Shown piece after piece: positions 18,014 to 25,620 of a stretch of DNA of 64,000 bases. Location of the stretch: contig JAZLJW010000110.1 of NCBI GenBank assembly GCA_045597345.1, positions 12,943-76,942 on the forward strand, given 5' to 3'. The stretch's first letter is position 1. Each line of letters opens with the position of its first letter. The position numbers and the translations under genes were made by a program. The notes below the pieces were generated by a model. It saw only the letters and a list, made by a program, of their open reading frames with translations, was not told the origin of the DNA and ran no database searches. The stretch is from Treponema_I sp045597345. Its GTDB lineage: Bacteria > Spirochaetota > Spirochaetia > Treponematales > Treponemataceae.

Positions 18014-18607
18014 ATGAGTGAATTATCACCTGCTGACGTTCTTGCTATGGAACGCGGAAATGATGGTCTTTTTGGCGGAAATTGCGGAAGTCTGATTATT
18101 CTGATTCTGTTTTTCCTGATGATGGGTGGCGGTGGCGGTTGGTTCGGTAACAATCGCGGTTATGGAGACGTAGGACTTCAGAATTCTCTGACTCGTGCTG
18201 AAATGGCAGACGGTTTTACCATGCAGAACGTTCAGAATGACATTAAAGGTATCTATGCCGGTATGACTGACGGTTTTGCAGCTCTTAACCAGAATGTAAG
18301 TGCCGGTTTTGCAAATGCGGCTCAGTGTTGTTGCGAAACAAACCGGAATATTGATTCTGTACGTTACGAAAACGCAAAAAACACTTGTGCTATTACTTCT
18401 GCCATTCACGATGAAGCAGAAAAAACAAGAGCACTGTTTACTGCTCAGCAGATTCAGGATCTTCGCGACAGACTTCAGGAAAAGGATAATCTGCTGCAGA
18501 GTTCTAACCTTGTTCTGGCAAATGCTGAACAGACTAAAAATCTGCTGTCACAGATGGGGCGTTTTGTTCCTTATGCCGGATGTGCTAACGTTTACGGGGG
18601 ATTCTGA
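18014..18607 (+). CDS. Conserved phage protein with Gly-rich hydrophobic N-terminus
   Basis: 197 residues. A hydrophobic stretch (residues 27-40) runs into a glycine run. A cysteine cluster 'QCCCETNRNIDSVRYE' sits mid-protein and a helical C-terminus follows. Proteins with this CCxT-NID pattern are common in gut phages and of unknown function, possibly virion-associated. GGAGG precedes the ATG. Confidence 0.55.
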   Translation: MSELSPADVLAMERGNDGLFGGNCGSLIILILFFLMMGGGGGWFGNNRGYGDVGLQNSLTRAEMADGFTMQNVQNDIKGIYAGMTDGFAALNQNVSAGFANAAQCCCETNRNIDSVRYENAKNTCAITSAIHDEAEKTRALFTAQQIQDLRDRLQEKDNLLQSSNLVLANAEQTKNLLSQMGRFVPYAGCANVYGGF

Positions 18608-18609
18608 AA

Positions 18610-18945
18610 ATGTGTTGTTGTGCGTATATGAATAACTATGCGTCTGTTGGAACCATTACAGTAACTGCTACATCAGCATTACTTGTGCCTGATCAGGTAC
18701 TGACACCAACAAATACAGAACGTGTTTATCTGCGCCTTACAACTACACCTTCAGGTACCACAAATGTTCCTGTAACAGTAACACTTAATGGTGCTGACGT
18801 TCCGGTCTACGATAAGGCCGGAAATATCGTCTATGGAAATCAGCTGCAGTACGGAATGTTACTTGCCGGTTATTACGGCACAAACGGAGCCGGTGGTACT
18901 GCTCACTTGCAGCTTGTAAATTTCCCAAGAACAGCATCGTTATGA
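18610..18945 (+). CDS. Predicted beta-rich virion accessory protein
   Basis: 111 residues with alternating beta-type sequence ('VPVTVTLNGADVPVYDKAGN') and no charged helices. It begins two bases after the previous stop and precedes a cysteine-containing gene. Possibly a decoration or spike component; inferred from composition only. Confidence 0.45.
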   Translation: MCCCAYMNNYASVGTITVTATSALLVPDQVLTPTNTERVYLRLTTTPSGTTNVPVTVTLNGADVPVYDKAGNIVYGNQLQYGMLLAGYYGTNGAGGTAHLQLVNFPRTASL

Positions 18946-19211
18946 TGATTGGTTGCGTTGGAAATTGTCGTATTTGTCCGTTTTATCGAAATCACAAACG
19001 GCCGTCTACGGTGCAACCGACTCAAATAGTACAACAACTTGAAGAAACAGCAGATAATCAATTTTTAAGTGATACTGAACAACTTGATATTGAACCTGTT
19101 GAAATTTTCGACCAGTTGGAACTTGAGCCGGTTGTTACCGATTTGGCAATACCTGAATACAAAGTAAGACAGACAATTACCGGGAAACTTAAAGGTGTGT
19201 TGCAGAGGTGA
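18942..19211 (+). CDS. Small Cys-containing hypothetical protein
   Basis: 89 residues. The N-terminal 'GCVGNCRICPFYR' is a short cysteine motif that could bind a metal; the rest is acidic. Overlaps the previous stop by four bases. Not recognised. Confidence 0.45.
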   Translation: MMIGCVGNCRICPFYRNHKRPSTVQPTQIVQQLEETADNQFLSDTEQLDIEPVEIFDQLELEPVVTDLAIPEYKVRQTITGKLKGVLQR

Positions 19212-19215
19212 CAGA

Positions 19216-19686
19216 ATGAGCAAACTAAAAAAACTTGTATCAAATGTCAGACGCGATAACAAAATGACTGCTGATGAACTTCTTAACTGCATGGTAGCAG
19301 CGGTAGAAGATTGTGAAGATGAAGAAATTCACAAAGCTATCTATCAGGATGTATATACCAGAAGTTACGGGGAAGTGCTGACAAGAGATGTCGCTGAAGA
19401 TTGGGTGAAATCAATGAAAGTCACTGATGGCTCAGGTCGTGAAAACGGCATGAAATGGTCAATCGAAGAAACTACCGATGTTGGAAAATCAGTGGAAATC
19501 GATTGGTCAAAAATCAGTAAGATTGATTGGTTTATCGTTATGAACATGGAATATTCAAAGCATTATCACACTGCATCAGTATTCGGCAATGAAGATGATC
19601 CAACCTGGTTCGCACATATTGCCAAAGATGAATGGTGCGGAAGTACTGAAAGTGTATTTGATTATTACATGGATACTGAAGTATAA
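19216..19686 (+). CDS. Hypothetical protein, end of accessory operon
   Basis: 156 acidic residues starting at an ATG preceded by AGAGGTG. Tryptophan- and aspartate-rich, with no membrane segment. The last gene of the rightward block; a bidirectional terminator follows. Function unknown. Confidence 0.5.
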   Translation: MSKLKKLVSNVRRDNKMTADELLNCMVAAVEDCEDEEIHKAIYQDVYTRSYGEVLTRDVAEDWVKSMKVTDGSGRENGMKWSIEETTDVGKSVEIDWSKISKIDWFIVMNMEYSKHYHTASVFGNEDDPTWFAHIAKDEWCGSTESVFDYYMDTEV

Positions 19687-19717
19687 TGAATTACCTTCAG
19701 ACAAGAGAATAAAATCC

Positions 19718-19757
19718 CTTTAAGCCGGTGGCGTGTTACGTTGCCGGCTTTTTTTAT
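19718..19757. terminator. Bidirectional terminator between convergent genes
   Basis: AAGCCGG and CCGGCTT arms around a short loop, with T7 on the plus strand. It lies between the 19216 gene and the convergent minus-strand gene and overlaps the latter's last codons. Confidence 0.65.
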
Positions 19758-19941
19758 ATTCATCAATTGCATCCAAAACAAGTTGACTTACCGTAACATT
19801 TAATTCAGCTGCAAGATTTTTTATTTCTTCTTTCTGTTCTTCCGTGTATGACAATTGAAGATGTACACGTCCGTTTTCTGATTTTCTTGGTCGGCCACCG
19901 CCATGGTAGCCGTAGCCTTGGTATTTTTTTTCAGTTTCCAT
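19720..19941 (-). CDS. Ribbon-helix-helix type small DNA-binding protein
   Basis: 73 residues. After a Gly-rich basic 'GGGRPRKSENGRVHLQLSYT' region comes a pattern typical of RHH proteins: a beta strand then two helices ending 'VSQLVLDAIDEYKKS'. It could be a regulator or antitoxin-type protein, though no toxin neighbour is evident. ATG at 19941 follows the stop of the upstream gene by two bases. Confidence 0.6.
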   Translation of the reverse strand: METEKKYQGYGYHGGGRPRKSENGRVHLQLSYTEEQKEEIKNLAAELNVTVSQLVLDAIDEYKKSRQRNTPPA

Positions 19942-19943
19942 AT

Positions 19944-20177
19944 TTAACAATAGTCGTAAATCCTTTCCAGTGTCCGGATGTCTTTTTTCTCAAGCTGTTC
20001 TCTTGACCAACAACCACTGAATCTAAGTATATCATCAATCAATGTTTTTTTATATTCACGTCTTATTGATTTTTCTTTTTCAAGGCGTTTCTGTTCGTCA
20101 TTTACCGACACTCTATTGCGTTCCAATACAATTTCTCTTTCCTGAGGTGTTGTTCCGTATACCATTGAGTTAATCAT
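19944..20177 (-). CDS. Small hypothetical protein
   Basis: 77 highly charged residues, mostly helical. Second gene in a four-gene minus-strand cluster transcribed away from the integrase. Not recognised. Confidence 0.45.
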   Translation of the reverse strand: MINSMVYGTTPQEREIVLERNRVSVNDEQKRLEKEKSIRREYKKTLIDDILRFSGCWSREQLEKKDIRTLERIYDYC

Positions 20178-20186
20178 AGTCTATCC

Positions 20187-20387
20187 TTAAATGTTGTATG
20201 TGATTGTATAATCTCTGTTATTGCCTTCAGATTCTTTAATTGTTTCATAGGCATCTTCAATATTTCCGTACCATTTACCGATTCTTCTGTAAGTTACATT
20301 ATCTGTAGTATGTAAGATAACAAAACCGTTGAAATGCGGGATTTCTGAATTGCGATTCACGTCACAAGAAATAATGTATTTGTTCAT
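20187..20387 (-). CDS. Small hypothetical protein
   Basis: 66 residues, mixed alpha/beta by eye, with GGAG upstream on the minus strand. Member of the 19720-20599 minus-strand cluster. Not recognised. Confidence 0.45.
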   Translation of the reverse strand: MNKYIISCDVNRNSEIPHFNGFVILHTTDNVTYRRIGKWYGNIEDAYETIKESEGNNRDYTITYNI

Positions 20388-20398
20388 ATCTAATCTCC

Positions 20399-20599
20399 TT
20401 ACTTGCTCGCACGCTCGATATATTCTTTTGCTTCTTTCAGTGTCATCAGCGATGGCTCAACGCATTTTCCGCTTTTATCGTAAACGCTGTATCCAGTAGG
20501 TCTGTTATGGCTTAATGCTCCACGCTCTACCACAATGTCGTATTTTTCAGAGATGTACTTTGCAATTCCAAACTCATCATTAACTCTTGTGTATTTCAT
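20399..20599 (-). CDS. Small hypothetical protein
   Basis: 66 residues with AGGAG upstream on the minus strand. First gene of the cluster next to the attachment region. 'TGYSVYDKSGKCVEPS' is the only distinctive stretch. Not recognised. Confidence 0.45.
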   Translation of the reverse strand: MKYTRVNDEFGIAKYISEKYDIVVERGALSHNRPTGYSVYDKSGKCVEPSLMTLKEAKEYIERASK

Positions 20600-20696
20600 G
20601 TGTTTTAATCTCCTTTGTGGCTCTCAACCACAATAAAAAGATACATCATATATTTGTTTATGTCAACCCAAAAACAAAAATATATAAAAAAATATT

Positions 20697-20727
20697 TGTG
20701 CATAATTTTGTGCATAAATGTGCATAT
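20697..20727 (+). repeat. Integrase arm-type repeats, left set (three copies)
   Basis: TGTGCATAA occurs at 20697 and 20709, and TGTGCATAT at 20719, with 10-12 base spacing. The same sequence recurs on the other side of the tRNA fragment and inverted inside the integrase gene, the arrangement expected of arm-binding sites for a tyrosine integrase. Confidence 0.65.
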
Positions 20728-20818
20728 GCTTATATATTGTTAAATAAAAAATAGTGTTGAAATTATCATTTCTGCCGATACATATAGCACTAGATATGGA
20801 TTATTAGGTAGCTGAAAC

Positions 20819-20863
20819 GGTTCGGGACTTGGAGGTCGCGGGTTCAAATCCCGCTTGCCCGAC
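20819..20863 (+). other. attP-like core: 3' part of tRNA-Pro(CGG)
   Basis: The stretch reads as a tRNA 3' part: anticodon loop TTCGGGA (CGG), variable loop GGAGGTC, T-arm GCGGG-TTCAAAT-CCCGC, then TTGCCCGA, the 3' acceptor strand. The matching 5' acceptor is absent upstream, so this is a fragment. It would restore the host tRNA gene upon integration. It is flanked by repeated TGTGCATAA sites. Confidence 0.65.
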
Positions 20864-20934
20864 TCTCCGAAGCCTTATAAATCAAGGCTTTACGGACTTT
20901 TTGATGCTTAGTTATACATATCGATAATTGGGAT

Positions 20935-20954
20935 TGTGCATAAAATGTGCATAA
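20935..20954 (+). repeat. Integrase arm-type repeats, right set (two copies)
   Basis: TGTGCATAA at 20935-20943 and 20946-20954, matching the left set. They lie just upstream of the integrase start and may also regulate it. Confidence 0.6.
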
Positions 20955-20981
20955 AATCTCAAAAAAAAGGAATGGCTAAGC

Positions 20982-22190
20982 ATGGCTGACAACACTTATC
21001 ACATCTACAAACGCTCTGTTACTAAGGGCGGTAAAAAAATCACTGCTTACTATTATTGGTACTACGATTCAAACGGGAAACAGGTTCGTAAATCATGTGG
21101 ATCGAAAGGAAAAATGTGTCTCACAAAACACGAAGCCTTAGATTTTATATCAAAGTTACCATCAGACCCAATAGATTCTTATGCACAAAGTTTATGCACA
21201 ATCTCAGATTGTGTGTCAGGAATGTTTAATCAAGATTCGTTCTATTTAAGAAAAAGAGCTGCTAAAGGATACTCAATTACAGAATATTCCCGGCAGCAGA
21301 AAGAACATCACTTGAAAGTTTTTCTTGAAAAATACGGTGACAGAAATCCAAAAACTCTTGATGTTCCGGAAATTGAAGATTGGCTGTTATCCTGGGATAG
21401 GTCTAATTCCTGGCGTAATGCTATGCTGCAGATTACAAAGGAAATCTATACTGAAATCTACAATCAGAAGAAAATAGACCGTATCCCCGCTATAGAAGGC
21501 TTCAAACGCGTTAAAAAATCAAAAAAGGGTATTTTATCTACCGATGAAATAAAAGCCTTATATCCGGCTGATTTTAACGCCTGTATAAGTTTATGGCGTA
21601 GGAATCCTACAGAATCTCAGCATATAACCTATTGTTTATGTGTCATGACTTATACAATCTTAACAAGTGGTATGCGGTCTGGTGAAGCCAGAGCACTGCA
21701 ATATAATCAATTTATATCACCTGATACCATACTGCTAAATGCGTCTTTTTCTGATGGTGAGCGAACGGATCACCTTAAAAAAGCAACGGCAGATAACAAA
21801 AAATGGCGTATAGCAATACTACCTGATACTGCCGTAAAAATGCTTGATAAGTTGAAAGAAGTAGAAGGTAAATACGAAAATCTGACAGAATATGTATTTG
21901 AGAAAGACGGAAAGCCTATCCGGAAAGAACACCTTAACGAACGGTTTCAGTGGGTACTGCAAAAATTAGGAATTGATTACCGTGAAAGAAATCTGTCTAT
22001 ACATTCGTTGCGGTTTACCTACAATACAATGATGAAGTCTGAAATATCAGGCGATGATTTACGCGCAATGATGGGGCACACGGCTGAAACAATGACAGAT
22101 TATTATGACCGTTCTACGGCTCTTGATAAACTACCGGCTTTGCAGAAAAACAAAAACAAGATAAACAATGTCTTTGATATTAACGATTGA
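20982..22190 (+). CDS. int: Tyrosine recombinase, phage integrase
   Basis: 402 residues. The N-terminal 180 are an arm-binding and SAM-like core-binding region. The catalytic domain shows the first Arg in 'TSGMRSGEARAL', the HxxR box 'IHSLRFTYN', and the His plus Tyr in 'MMGHTAETMTDYYDR'. It catalyses integration at a tRNA-Pro gene, judged from the adjacent 3' fragment. The gene starts 119 bases after that core and carries inverted TTATGCACA copies within its 5' part. Its stop overlaps the convergent gene's end. Confidence 0.9.
   Translation: MADNTYHIYKRSVTKGGKKITAYYYWYYDSNGKQVRKSCGSKGKMCLTKHEALDFISKLPSDPIDSYAQSLCTISDCVSGMFNQDSFYLRKRAAKGYSITEYSRQQKEHHLKVFLEKYGDRNPKTLDVPEIEDWLLSWDRSNSWRNAMLQITKEIYTEIYNQKKIDRIPAIEGFKRVKKSKKGILSTDEIKALYPADFNACISLWRRNPTESQHITYCLCVMTYTILTSGMRSGEARALQYNQFISPDTILLNASFSDGERTDHLKKATADNKKWRIAILPDTAVKMLDKLKEVEGKYENLTEYVFEKDGKPIRKEHLNERFQWVLQKLGIDYRERNLSIHSLRFTYNTMMKSEISGDDLRAMMGHTAETMTDYYDRSTALDKLPALQKNKNKINNVFDIND
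21179..21200 (-). repeat. Arm-type repeats inside the integrase gene, inverted
   Basis: TTATGCACA at 21179-21187 and 21192-21200 is the reverse complement of the TGTGCATAA repeats flanking the attachment core. They give four bases between copies. Chance is unlikely for seven copies within 500 bases. Confidence 0.5.
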
Positions 22191-22500
22191 TTTTTATTTT
22201 TAGAATTTTCTTATTCATGCTGTTTGCAAAATCAATCAGCTTCAATGCTGTTGGATCTGTCTCAGAAGTATCAAGTATGTAAATGTAGTCACTCTTAACT
22301 ATTGTTTTGCGTTCCCAATTAATTCTGTCAGATCGTGTAGGTTCTTTAATCCCCATGTGATTAACATATTTAGGCCACTCTTCAATAGGGTTTATTGGAG
22401 TGAAATCCATATAAGTAATTTTATCAGCCGCTCTTTTGAAATGGTAAATGTAGTTACTGTCCTTTGATTTGTTTTCTGATCCTATGATAAATACATTCAT
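22180..22500 (-). CDS. Hypothetical protein, Rossmann-like N-terminus
   Basis: 106 residues beginning 'NVFIIGSENKSKDSNYIYHF', a pattern like nucleoside deoxyribosyltransferase/SLOG-type folds, followed by 'SDYIYILDTS'. It could process a nucleotide, but family assignment is weak. It overlaps the integrase stop tail to tail. Confidence 0.45.
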   Translation of the reverse strand: MNVFIIGSENKSKDSNYIYHFKRAADKITYMDFTPINPIEEWPKYVNHMGIKEPTRSDRINWERKTIVKSDYIYILDTSETDPTALKLIDFANSMNKKILKIKINR

Positions 22501-22601
22501 TTATATCATGTCCAAAAAGGTGTGGCATCCTGACCGATACCACACCAGTGAAGAAGAAATACACCGATTAGAATAATCGGTATGTATAGTGTATAGTAAA
22601 T

Positions 22602-22994
22602 ATGCGTAAAAAACAAATAAGATATACGCAAAATAGTATTATGGAGAGCAGAATTGTGACCGATATTATTAATATGGAATCATTTTCAGATAGACTTTTT
22701 ACTCTACTTTCAAAAAACGGTATTACACAGACAGAATTGTGCAGAAAAACGGGATTATCACCGACAACAATTTCATCCTGGAAATCACGTGGCTCAATCC
22801 CCAGGGCTGATGACGCTTTATTAATGGCAGATATGCTTGGCGTGCCTATTGAGTATCTTGTTTATGGTTCAGCTAAAAGACAACCTACTATTTCAGACAG
22901 AATCTATAAACTCGAAAAAAAGCAGTTGGAAATTGTTGATGCAGTTGTTACAGCATTTGAGATTCAGAATAGAGAGTCTACACCAGAATCATAA
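22602..22994 (+). CDS. XRE-family HTH regulator
   Basis: Up to 130 residues. The HTH reads 'GITQTELCRKTGLSPTTISS' with the family ending 'PIEYLVYG'. A C-terminal coiled region follows. Several in-frame ATGs exist (22602, 22641, 22674) and none has a good ribosome site, so the start is uncertain. It is the only full-length XRE gene on the plus strand and overlaps the end of the convergent spanin frames. Confidence 0.65.
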   Translation: MRKKQIRYTQNSIMESRIVTDIINMESFSDRLFTLLSKNGITQTELCRKTGLSPTTISSWKSRGSIPRADDALLMADMLGVPIEYLVYGSAKRQPTISDRIYKLEKKQLEIVDAVVTAFEIQNRESTPES

Positions 22995-23335
22995 TAGTAA
23001 TCATCCCAATACTGATAATATTGATCCCAATCGATATCACTGATACAGTCTTCCAGATCTTGCACTTTGACTCTGAGTTCTTCAATAAGTTCGATTGCAT
23101 CTCTTGCAGTTCTGATAGTTCTTTCATTTGTTTCTCTGATACTTGCTGCAATTTCTCTGCAGCTTTCAAGTCTTGCTCCAATTTCTCTATTTGCTGATTC
23201 TGCGAGTATAAGCTGTTCTCTATATCTGTCAGATAATCTTCGAGAATCGTTAAGTCTGTCTGTAAGGATTGACATCGTAATGAGTAGGGTAATAATAACG
23301 ATACAAAAAACAATAAAATATACCTTTTTATACAT
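22964..23335 (-). CDS. i-spanin-like (Rz-type) protein, overlapping frame
   Basis: 123 residues: an N-terminal membrane segment ('VYFIVFCIVIITLLITM') followed by a long charged helix and an acidic/tyrosine-rich end ('WDQYYQYWDDYYYD'). This is the topology of an inner-membrane spanin. It lies almost wholly inside the gene at 22978-23349 in another frame of the same strand, as Rz1 lies in Rz. The cluster with a DUF261 lysis gene and a holin-like gene supports a lysis role. Confidence 0.55.
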   Translation of the reverse strand: MYKKVYFIVFCIVIITLLITMSILTDRLNDSRRLSDRYREQLILAESANREIGARLESCREIAASIRETNERTIRTARDAIELIEELRVKVQDLEDCISDIDWDQYYQYWDDYYYDSGVDSLF

Positions 23336-23349
23336 TTGAATTTATCCAT
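22978..23349 (-). CDS. Spanin-like lipoprotein candidate, overlapping frame
   Basis: 123 residues. A signal-like N-terminus ends at a cysteine ('LLPYSLRC'), followed by coiled coil ('QIEKLEQDLKAAEKLQ') and a C-terminal hydrophobic segment ('SVISIGINIISIGMITIMI'). A lipid-anchored N-terminus plus C-terminal membrane helix is the plan of a single-protein spanin. The start overlaps the upstream stop as TAATG. Both this frame and the one 14 bases inside it look protein-like, which is unusual. Confidence 0.5.
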   Translation of the reverse strand: MDKFKCIKRYILLFFVSLLLPYSLRCQSLQTDLTILEDYLTDIENSLYSQNQQIEKLEQDLKAAEKLQQVSEKQMKELSELQEMQSNLLKNSESKCKIWKTVSVISIGINIISIGMITIMILV

Positions 23350-23798
23350 TAGCTTATAACCCTGAAGACACGTTTAGAAAATATGAAACCATTTTTAACA
23401 GTCTGGGAATTCTGCAATGGATCCGCATTGTCACGATTAAAGTGTCCTATTCCTTTTGCACCGTTATCTTCTGATTTTGCCCAGAAGTTTATTACATGAT
23501 CACCGGATTTTGGCTTGTAATCACGTGCTTCTTTTCGGCCTACCCAGTCAACACCGGTAATCATCTTAAGAAATCCGCAAGGGTCTTTTACGTAAAATCC
23601 TGTTTTTGTGTCACTGTAATCTTTCCAGTTGAAATCAATGAAACCGCGTACAGTTCCATGTTCCAGGTAATCAAGTTCGTTGCCAATTAACTCAAGTCCA
23701 AAAGATTCTACATATTCTCTTGCTACGCCTATAAGATTAAGAGCGTAGCAAGATTCAGATCCGGCAGTAGCAAGGAAACTTTGAAGATGCGTTATCAT
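23349..23798 (-). CDS. DUF261-type putative endolysin
   Basis: 149 residues. 'GSESCYALNLIGVAREYV' with a catalytic-type Cys and later 'KSGDHVINFWAKSEDNGAKG' with a His fits the DUF261 family that I remember from Borrelia and other spirochaete phage regions, probably NlpC/P60-like cell-wall enzymes. It lies between the holin-like gene and the spanin pair. The start overlaps the holin stop. The family name supports a spirochaete host. Confidence 0.65.
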   Translation of the reverse strand: MITHLQSFLATAGSESCYALNLIGVAREYVESFGLELIGNELDYLEHGTVRGFIDFNWKDYSDTKTGFYVKDPCGFLKMITGVDWVGRKEARDYKPKSGDHVINFWAKSEDNGAKGIGHFNRDNADPLQNSQTVKNGFIFSKRVFRVIS

Positions 23799-24097
23799 TT
23801 TTCACCTTCTGGCTGTTCTTTTGGTTCTTCAGCCGGAGTATCTTTTTTCCCGGTTATATTTGTTATAAATGTCTGAAAACCCTGTACTAAAGTTTGGTAA
23901 CCAAGCTGAACACAGCCAATAGTCAGGATGGAACCAATGACAGCTTCTGGCAGTAAATCAGTGCAACAGTAGCAAAGAATTGATACCGGCAACATGAGTA
24001 CCGCATACCACACTTTGTTTTTAGGCTTGAAAAAGTTCTTAAGGAATTCCAAAAGCCCTACTGTTGCCAATGCTGCAATTACAACGTTGTTAATCAT
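23795..24097 (-). CDS. Holin-like small membrane protein
   Basis: 100 residues with two or three membrane segments (about residues 1-20, 28-48 and 53-75) and a highly charged C-terminal tail rich in Glu/Pro/Lys. Size, topology and position upstream of an endolysin-type gene fit a holin. Confidence 0.6.
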   Translation of the reverse strand: MINNVVIAALATVGLLEFLKNFFKPKNKVWYAVLMLPVSILCYCCTDLLPEAVIGSILTIGCVQLGYQTLVQGFQTFITNITGKKDTPAEEPKEQPEGEK

Positions 24098-24695
24098 CGT
24101 TCTTTCCTCCCGCTATTCGTCTTGCTGCGTAATATATGTCTTTGAAAATTGTCTCAATTGTATTCAGATTGATATCTTCCATAATTCCAGGAAGGTCGTA
24201 TTCTTGTAGATATGCATTGCACATATAAAGGCGATCTTTAATAAGAGAGTAATAGGCGCGTGCTTTTGCTCTTGTATACTGTTCAAGTTCCTGATTGGTC
24301 TTTTTTGTAATGTGATTTCTTGTAAGGTCGTTTTTAACTTCGTAATTTAACCTGTCTACAATTCTGTAGGTTATAAGTTCTATAATGGCAATGTTTTTCT
24401 TGTCAGTTACGTTAAATTTCCTGACCATGCATTCATATAGCATTACTCTGATTTCTTTCAGAATCTGTTTTGCTATCTGACATTGATTATCAAGCTGGTC
24501 TTTTCCTTCTGCCATGAAAAGGTCTTTTTGCTGTTCTTTCGCGGTAACTTCAAAAAAACTTGTTTTAATTGTGTGATTTTTCGATATCTTATTCAAAAAG
24601 AAAAGAAGACAGCACATAAGCAAGACAAGCATTGCCCCCAAAATAAGAATTACTACCCATCCGAAAAAAGGAATTGTTGACATATCTAAGTTCAT
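24090..24695 (-). CDS. Single-pass membrane protein of the lysis cluster
   Basis: 201 residues. One N-terminal membrane helix ('GWVVILILGAMLVLLMCCLL') is followed by a long soluble helical domain. ATG at 24695 is chosen because the longer frame would run back through a hairpin and A8/T8 run. First gene of the minus-strand lysis operon. Its function is unknown; an antiholin or regulator is possible. Confidence 0.5.
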   Translation of the reverse strand: MNLDMSTIPFFGWVVILILGAMLVLLMCCLLFFLNKISKNHTIKTSFFEVTAKEQQKDLFMAEGKDQLDNQCQIAKQILKEIRVMLYECMVRKFNVTDKKNIAIIELITYRIVDRLNYEVKNDLTRNHITKKTNQELEQYTRAKARAYYSLIKDRLYMCNAYLQEYDLPGIMEDINLNTIETIFKDIYYAARRIAGGKNDD

Positions 24696-24712
24696 AAACA
24701 CCAAGCCTGGAC

Positions 24713-24749
24713 GAAAAAAAAGCCGGACACAGATTTCCTGCATCCGGCT
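24713..24749 (-). terminator. Terminator-like hairpin before the lysis operon
   Basis: On the minus strand AGCCGGA pairs with TCCGGCT, followed by eight T and, 17 bases later, the ATG of the 24695 gene. This is the same hairpin/U-run/start order seen on the plus strand. Confidence 0.7.
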
Positions 24750-24803
24750 TTGATTTGCATCTAAAAACCAAATTATGATATTTGTTTAACATATTATACA
24801 CAG

Positions 24804-24932
24804 TTAATGATCGTTCTGCAATTTCTTAAAAGAATCAATAGCTGTATATATAGACTCTCTATAGGTGGGTTTAAGCATCCCCATCAACCAACAATAAATA
24901 AACAAGCGATACAAAGAATTGAGTAACCTTTT
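24804..24932 (-). CDS. Possible small membrane peptide
   Basis: A 42-codon minus-strand frame with a hydrophobic centre ('LYRLFIYCWLMGML'), just downstream of the XRE repressor stop. No ribosome site is visible, so it may not be expressed. Confidence 0.25.
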   Translation of the reverse strand, partial: KRLLNSLYRLFIYCWLMGMLKPTYRESIYTAIDSFKKLQNDH

Positions 24933-24970
24933 CATAAAAATAGTATCGCCCACAAATATGAGAACAAATA

Positions 24971-25330
24971 CTATTTGTCTGGTAGTTTGGGAGAATTCCC
25001 ATCGATATAGACTTTTTTCCAATACTCGATTTGCTGATCTACCATAAAAATAAGCGGCGCTCTCTGTTCAATTGTTAAATCTGTCAATTTTTTGGCAATA
25101 AGATATATATCTTTTGGTAAACCTGAATCGGAATTTGTTGAAAGATATTCTACAGACAGATCGAGATACTCTGAAATTTTCAAAGCGTTTTCAAGGGATG
25201 GGTCAATGCTTTTTGCTGAATATCCAACGATAGTGTTATAAGGTATTCCAGTTGCCGAAGCCAGTTCTTTGCGTGATATACCACGGCTCTTTATTTCTTC
25301 CAACACAATTTCCCAAAACTTTGTAACCAT
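24971..25330 (-). CDS. XRE-family repressor (module A)
   Basis: 119 residues with HTH 'ISRKELASATGIPYNTIVGY' and the family end 'LSVEYLSTNS'. Start at 25330 is set by AGGTGG eight bases upstream. The divergent promoter opposite carries an 11-base perfect inverted repeat, its likely operator. The transcript running away from it is a structured leader with no following antirepressor. Confidence 0.75.
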   Translation of the reverse strand: MVTKFWEIVLEEIKSRGISRKELASATGIPYNTIVGYSAKSIDPSLENALKISEYLDLSVEYLSTNSDSGLPKDIYLIAKKLTDLTIEQRAPLIFMVDQQIEYWKKVYIDGNSPKLPDK

Positions 25331-25349
25331 ATATATAACCACCTATATA

Positions 25350-25398
25350 TATACATAATTATCAGAAAATATAAAAAAACTGTTGACAATTATGTATA
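25350..25398. promoter_or_regulatory. Operator and divergent promoter, module A
   Basis: TATACATAATT (25350-25360) and AATTATGTATA (25388-25398) are perfect inverted repeats. The right arm overlaps the TTGACA box (25383-25388) of a rightward promoter with TATAAT at 25404. Repressor binding would block that promoter. Confidence 0.65.
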
Positions 25399-25414
25399 CT
25401 GAATATAATCTAAG

Positions 25415-25620
25415 AGTAAATTCAGAACAGATAAAAACGAATGGATGCGTTAATCGGTTCTGATACACAATGTATCCAAATAGTAAATGAATCGGACTAT
25501 TTTGGAACGTAACTAAGCGTCATTTCGCACTGTCGGAAGTGTCATCTACACCAAACTACTATACCACAGTAGGGATCTAAGTTGAGTAGGTAAGCAGTTA
25601 ATGCATCCGGAACCTATTTT
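25415..25620 (+). ncRNA. Structured leader RNA, module A (orphan)
   Basis: Pairings: a TCAGAAC (25422) with GTTCTGA (25457), and b 25443-25454 with 25597-25608 over 12 positions. The order is a-b-a'-b', as in three other leaders here. The b' arm is followed by GGAACCTATTTT. No gene follows on the plus strand; the next gene is the convergent XRE 25614-25910. It may act as a free RNA, or its antirepressor may have been lost. No other gene lies in this gap. Confidence 0.5.

Noticed and set aside
19720..20177. Type II toxin-antitoxin pair
   Set aside because: The RHH protein could be an antitoxin, but the adjacent 77-residue protein shows no toxin family features.
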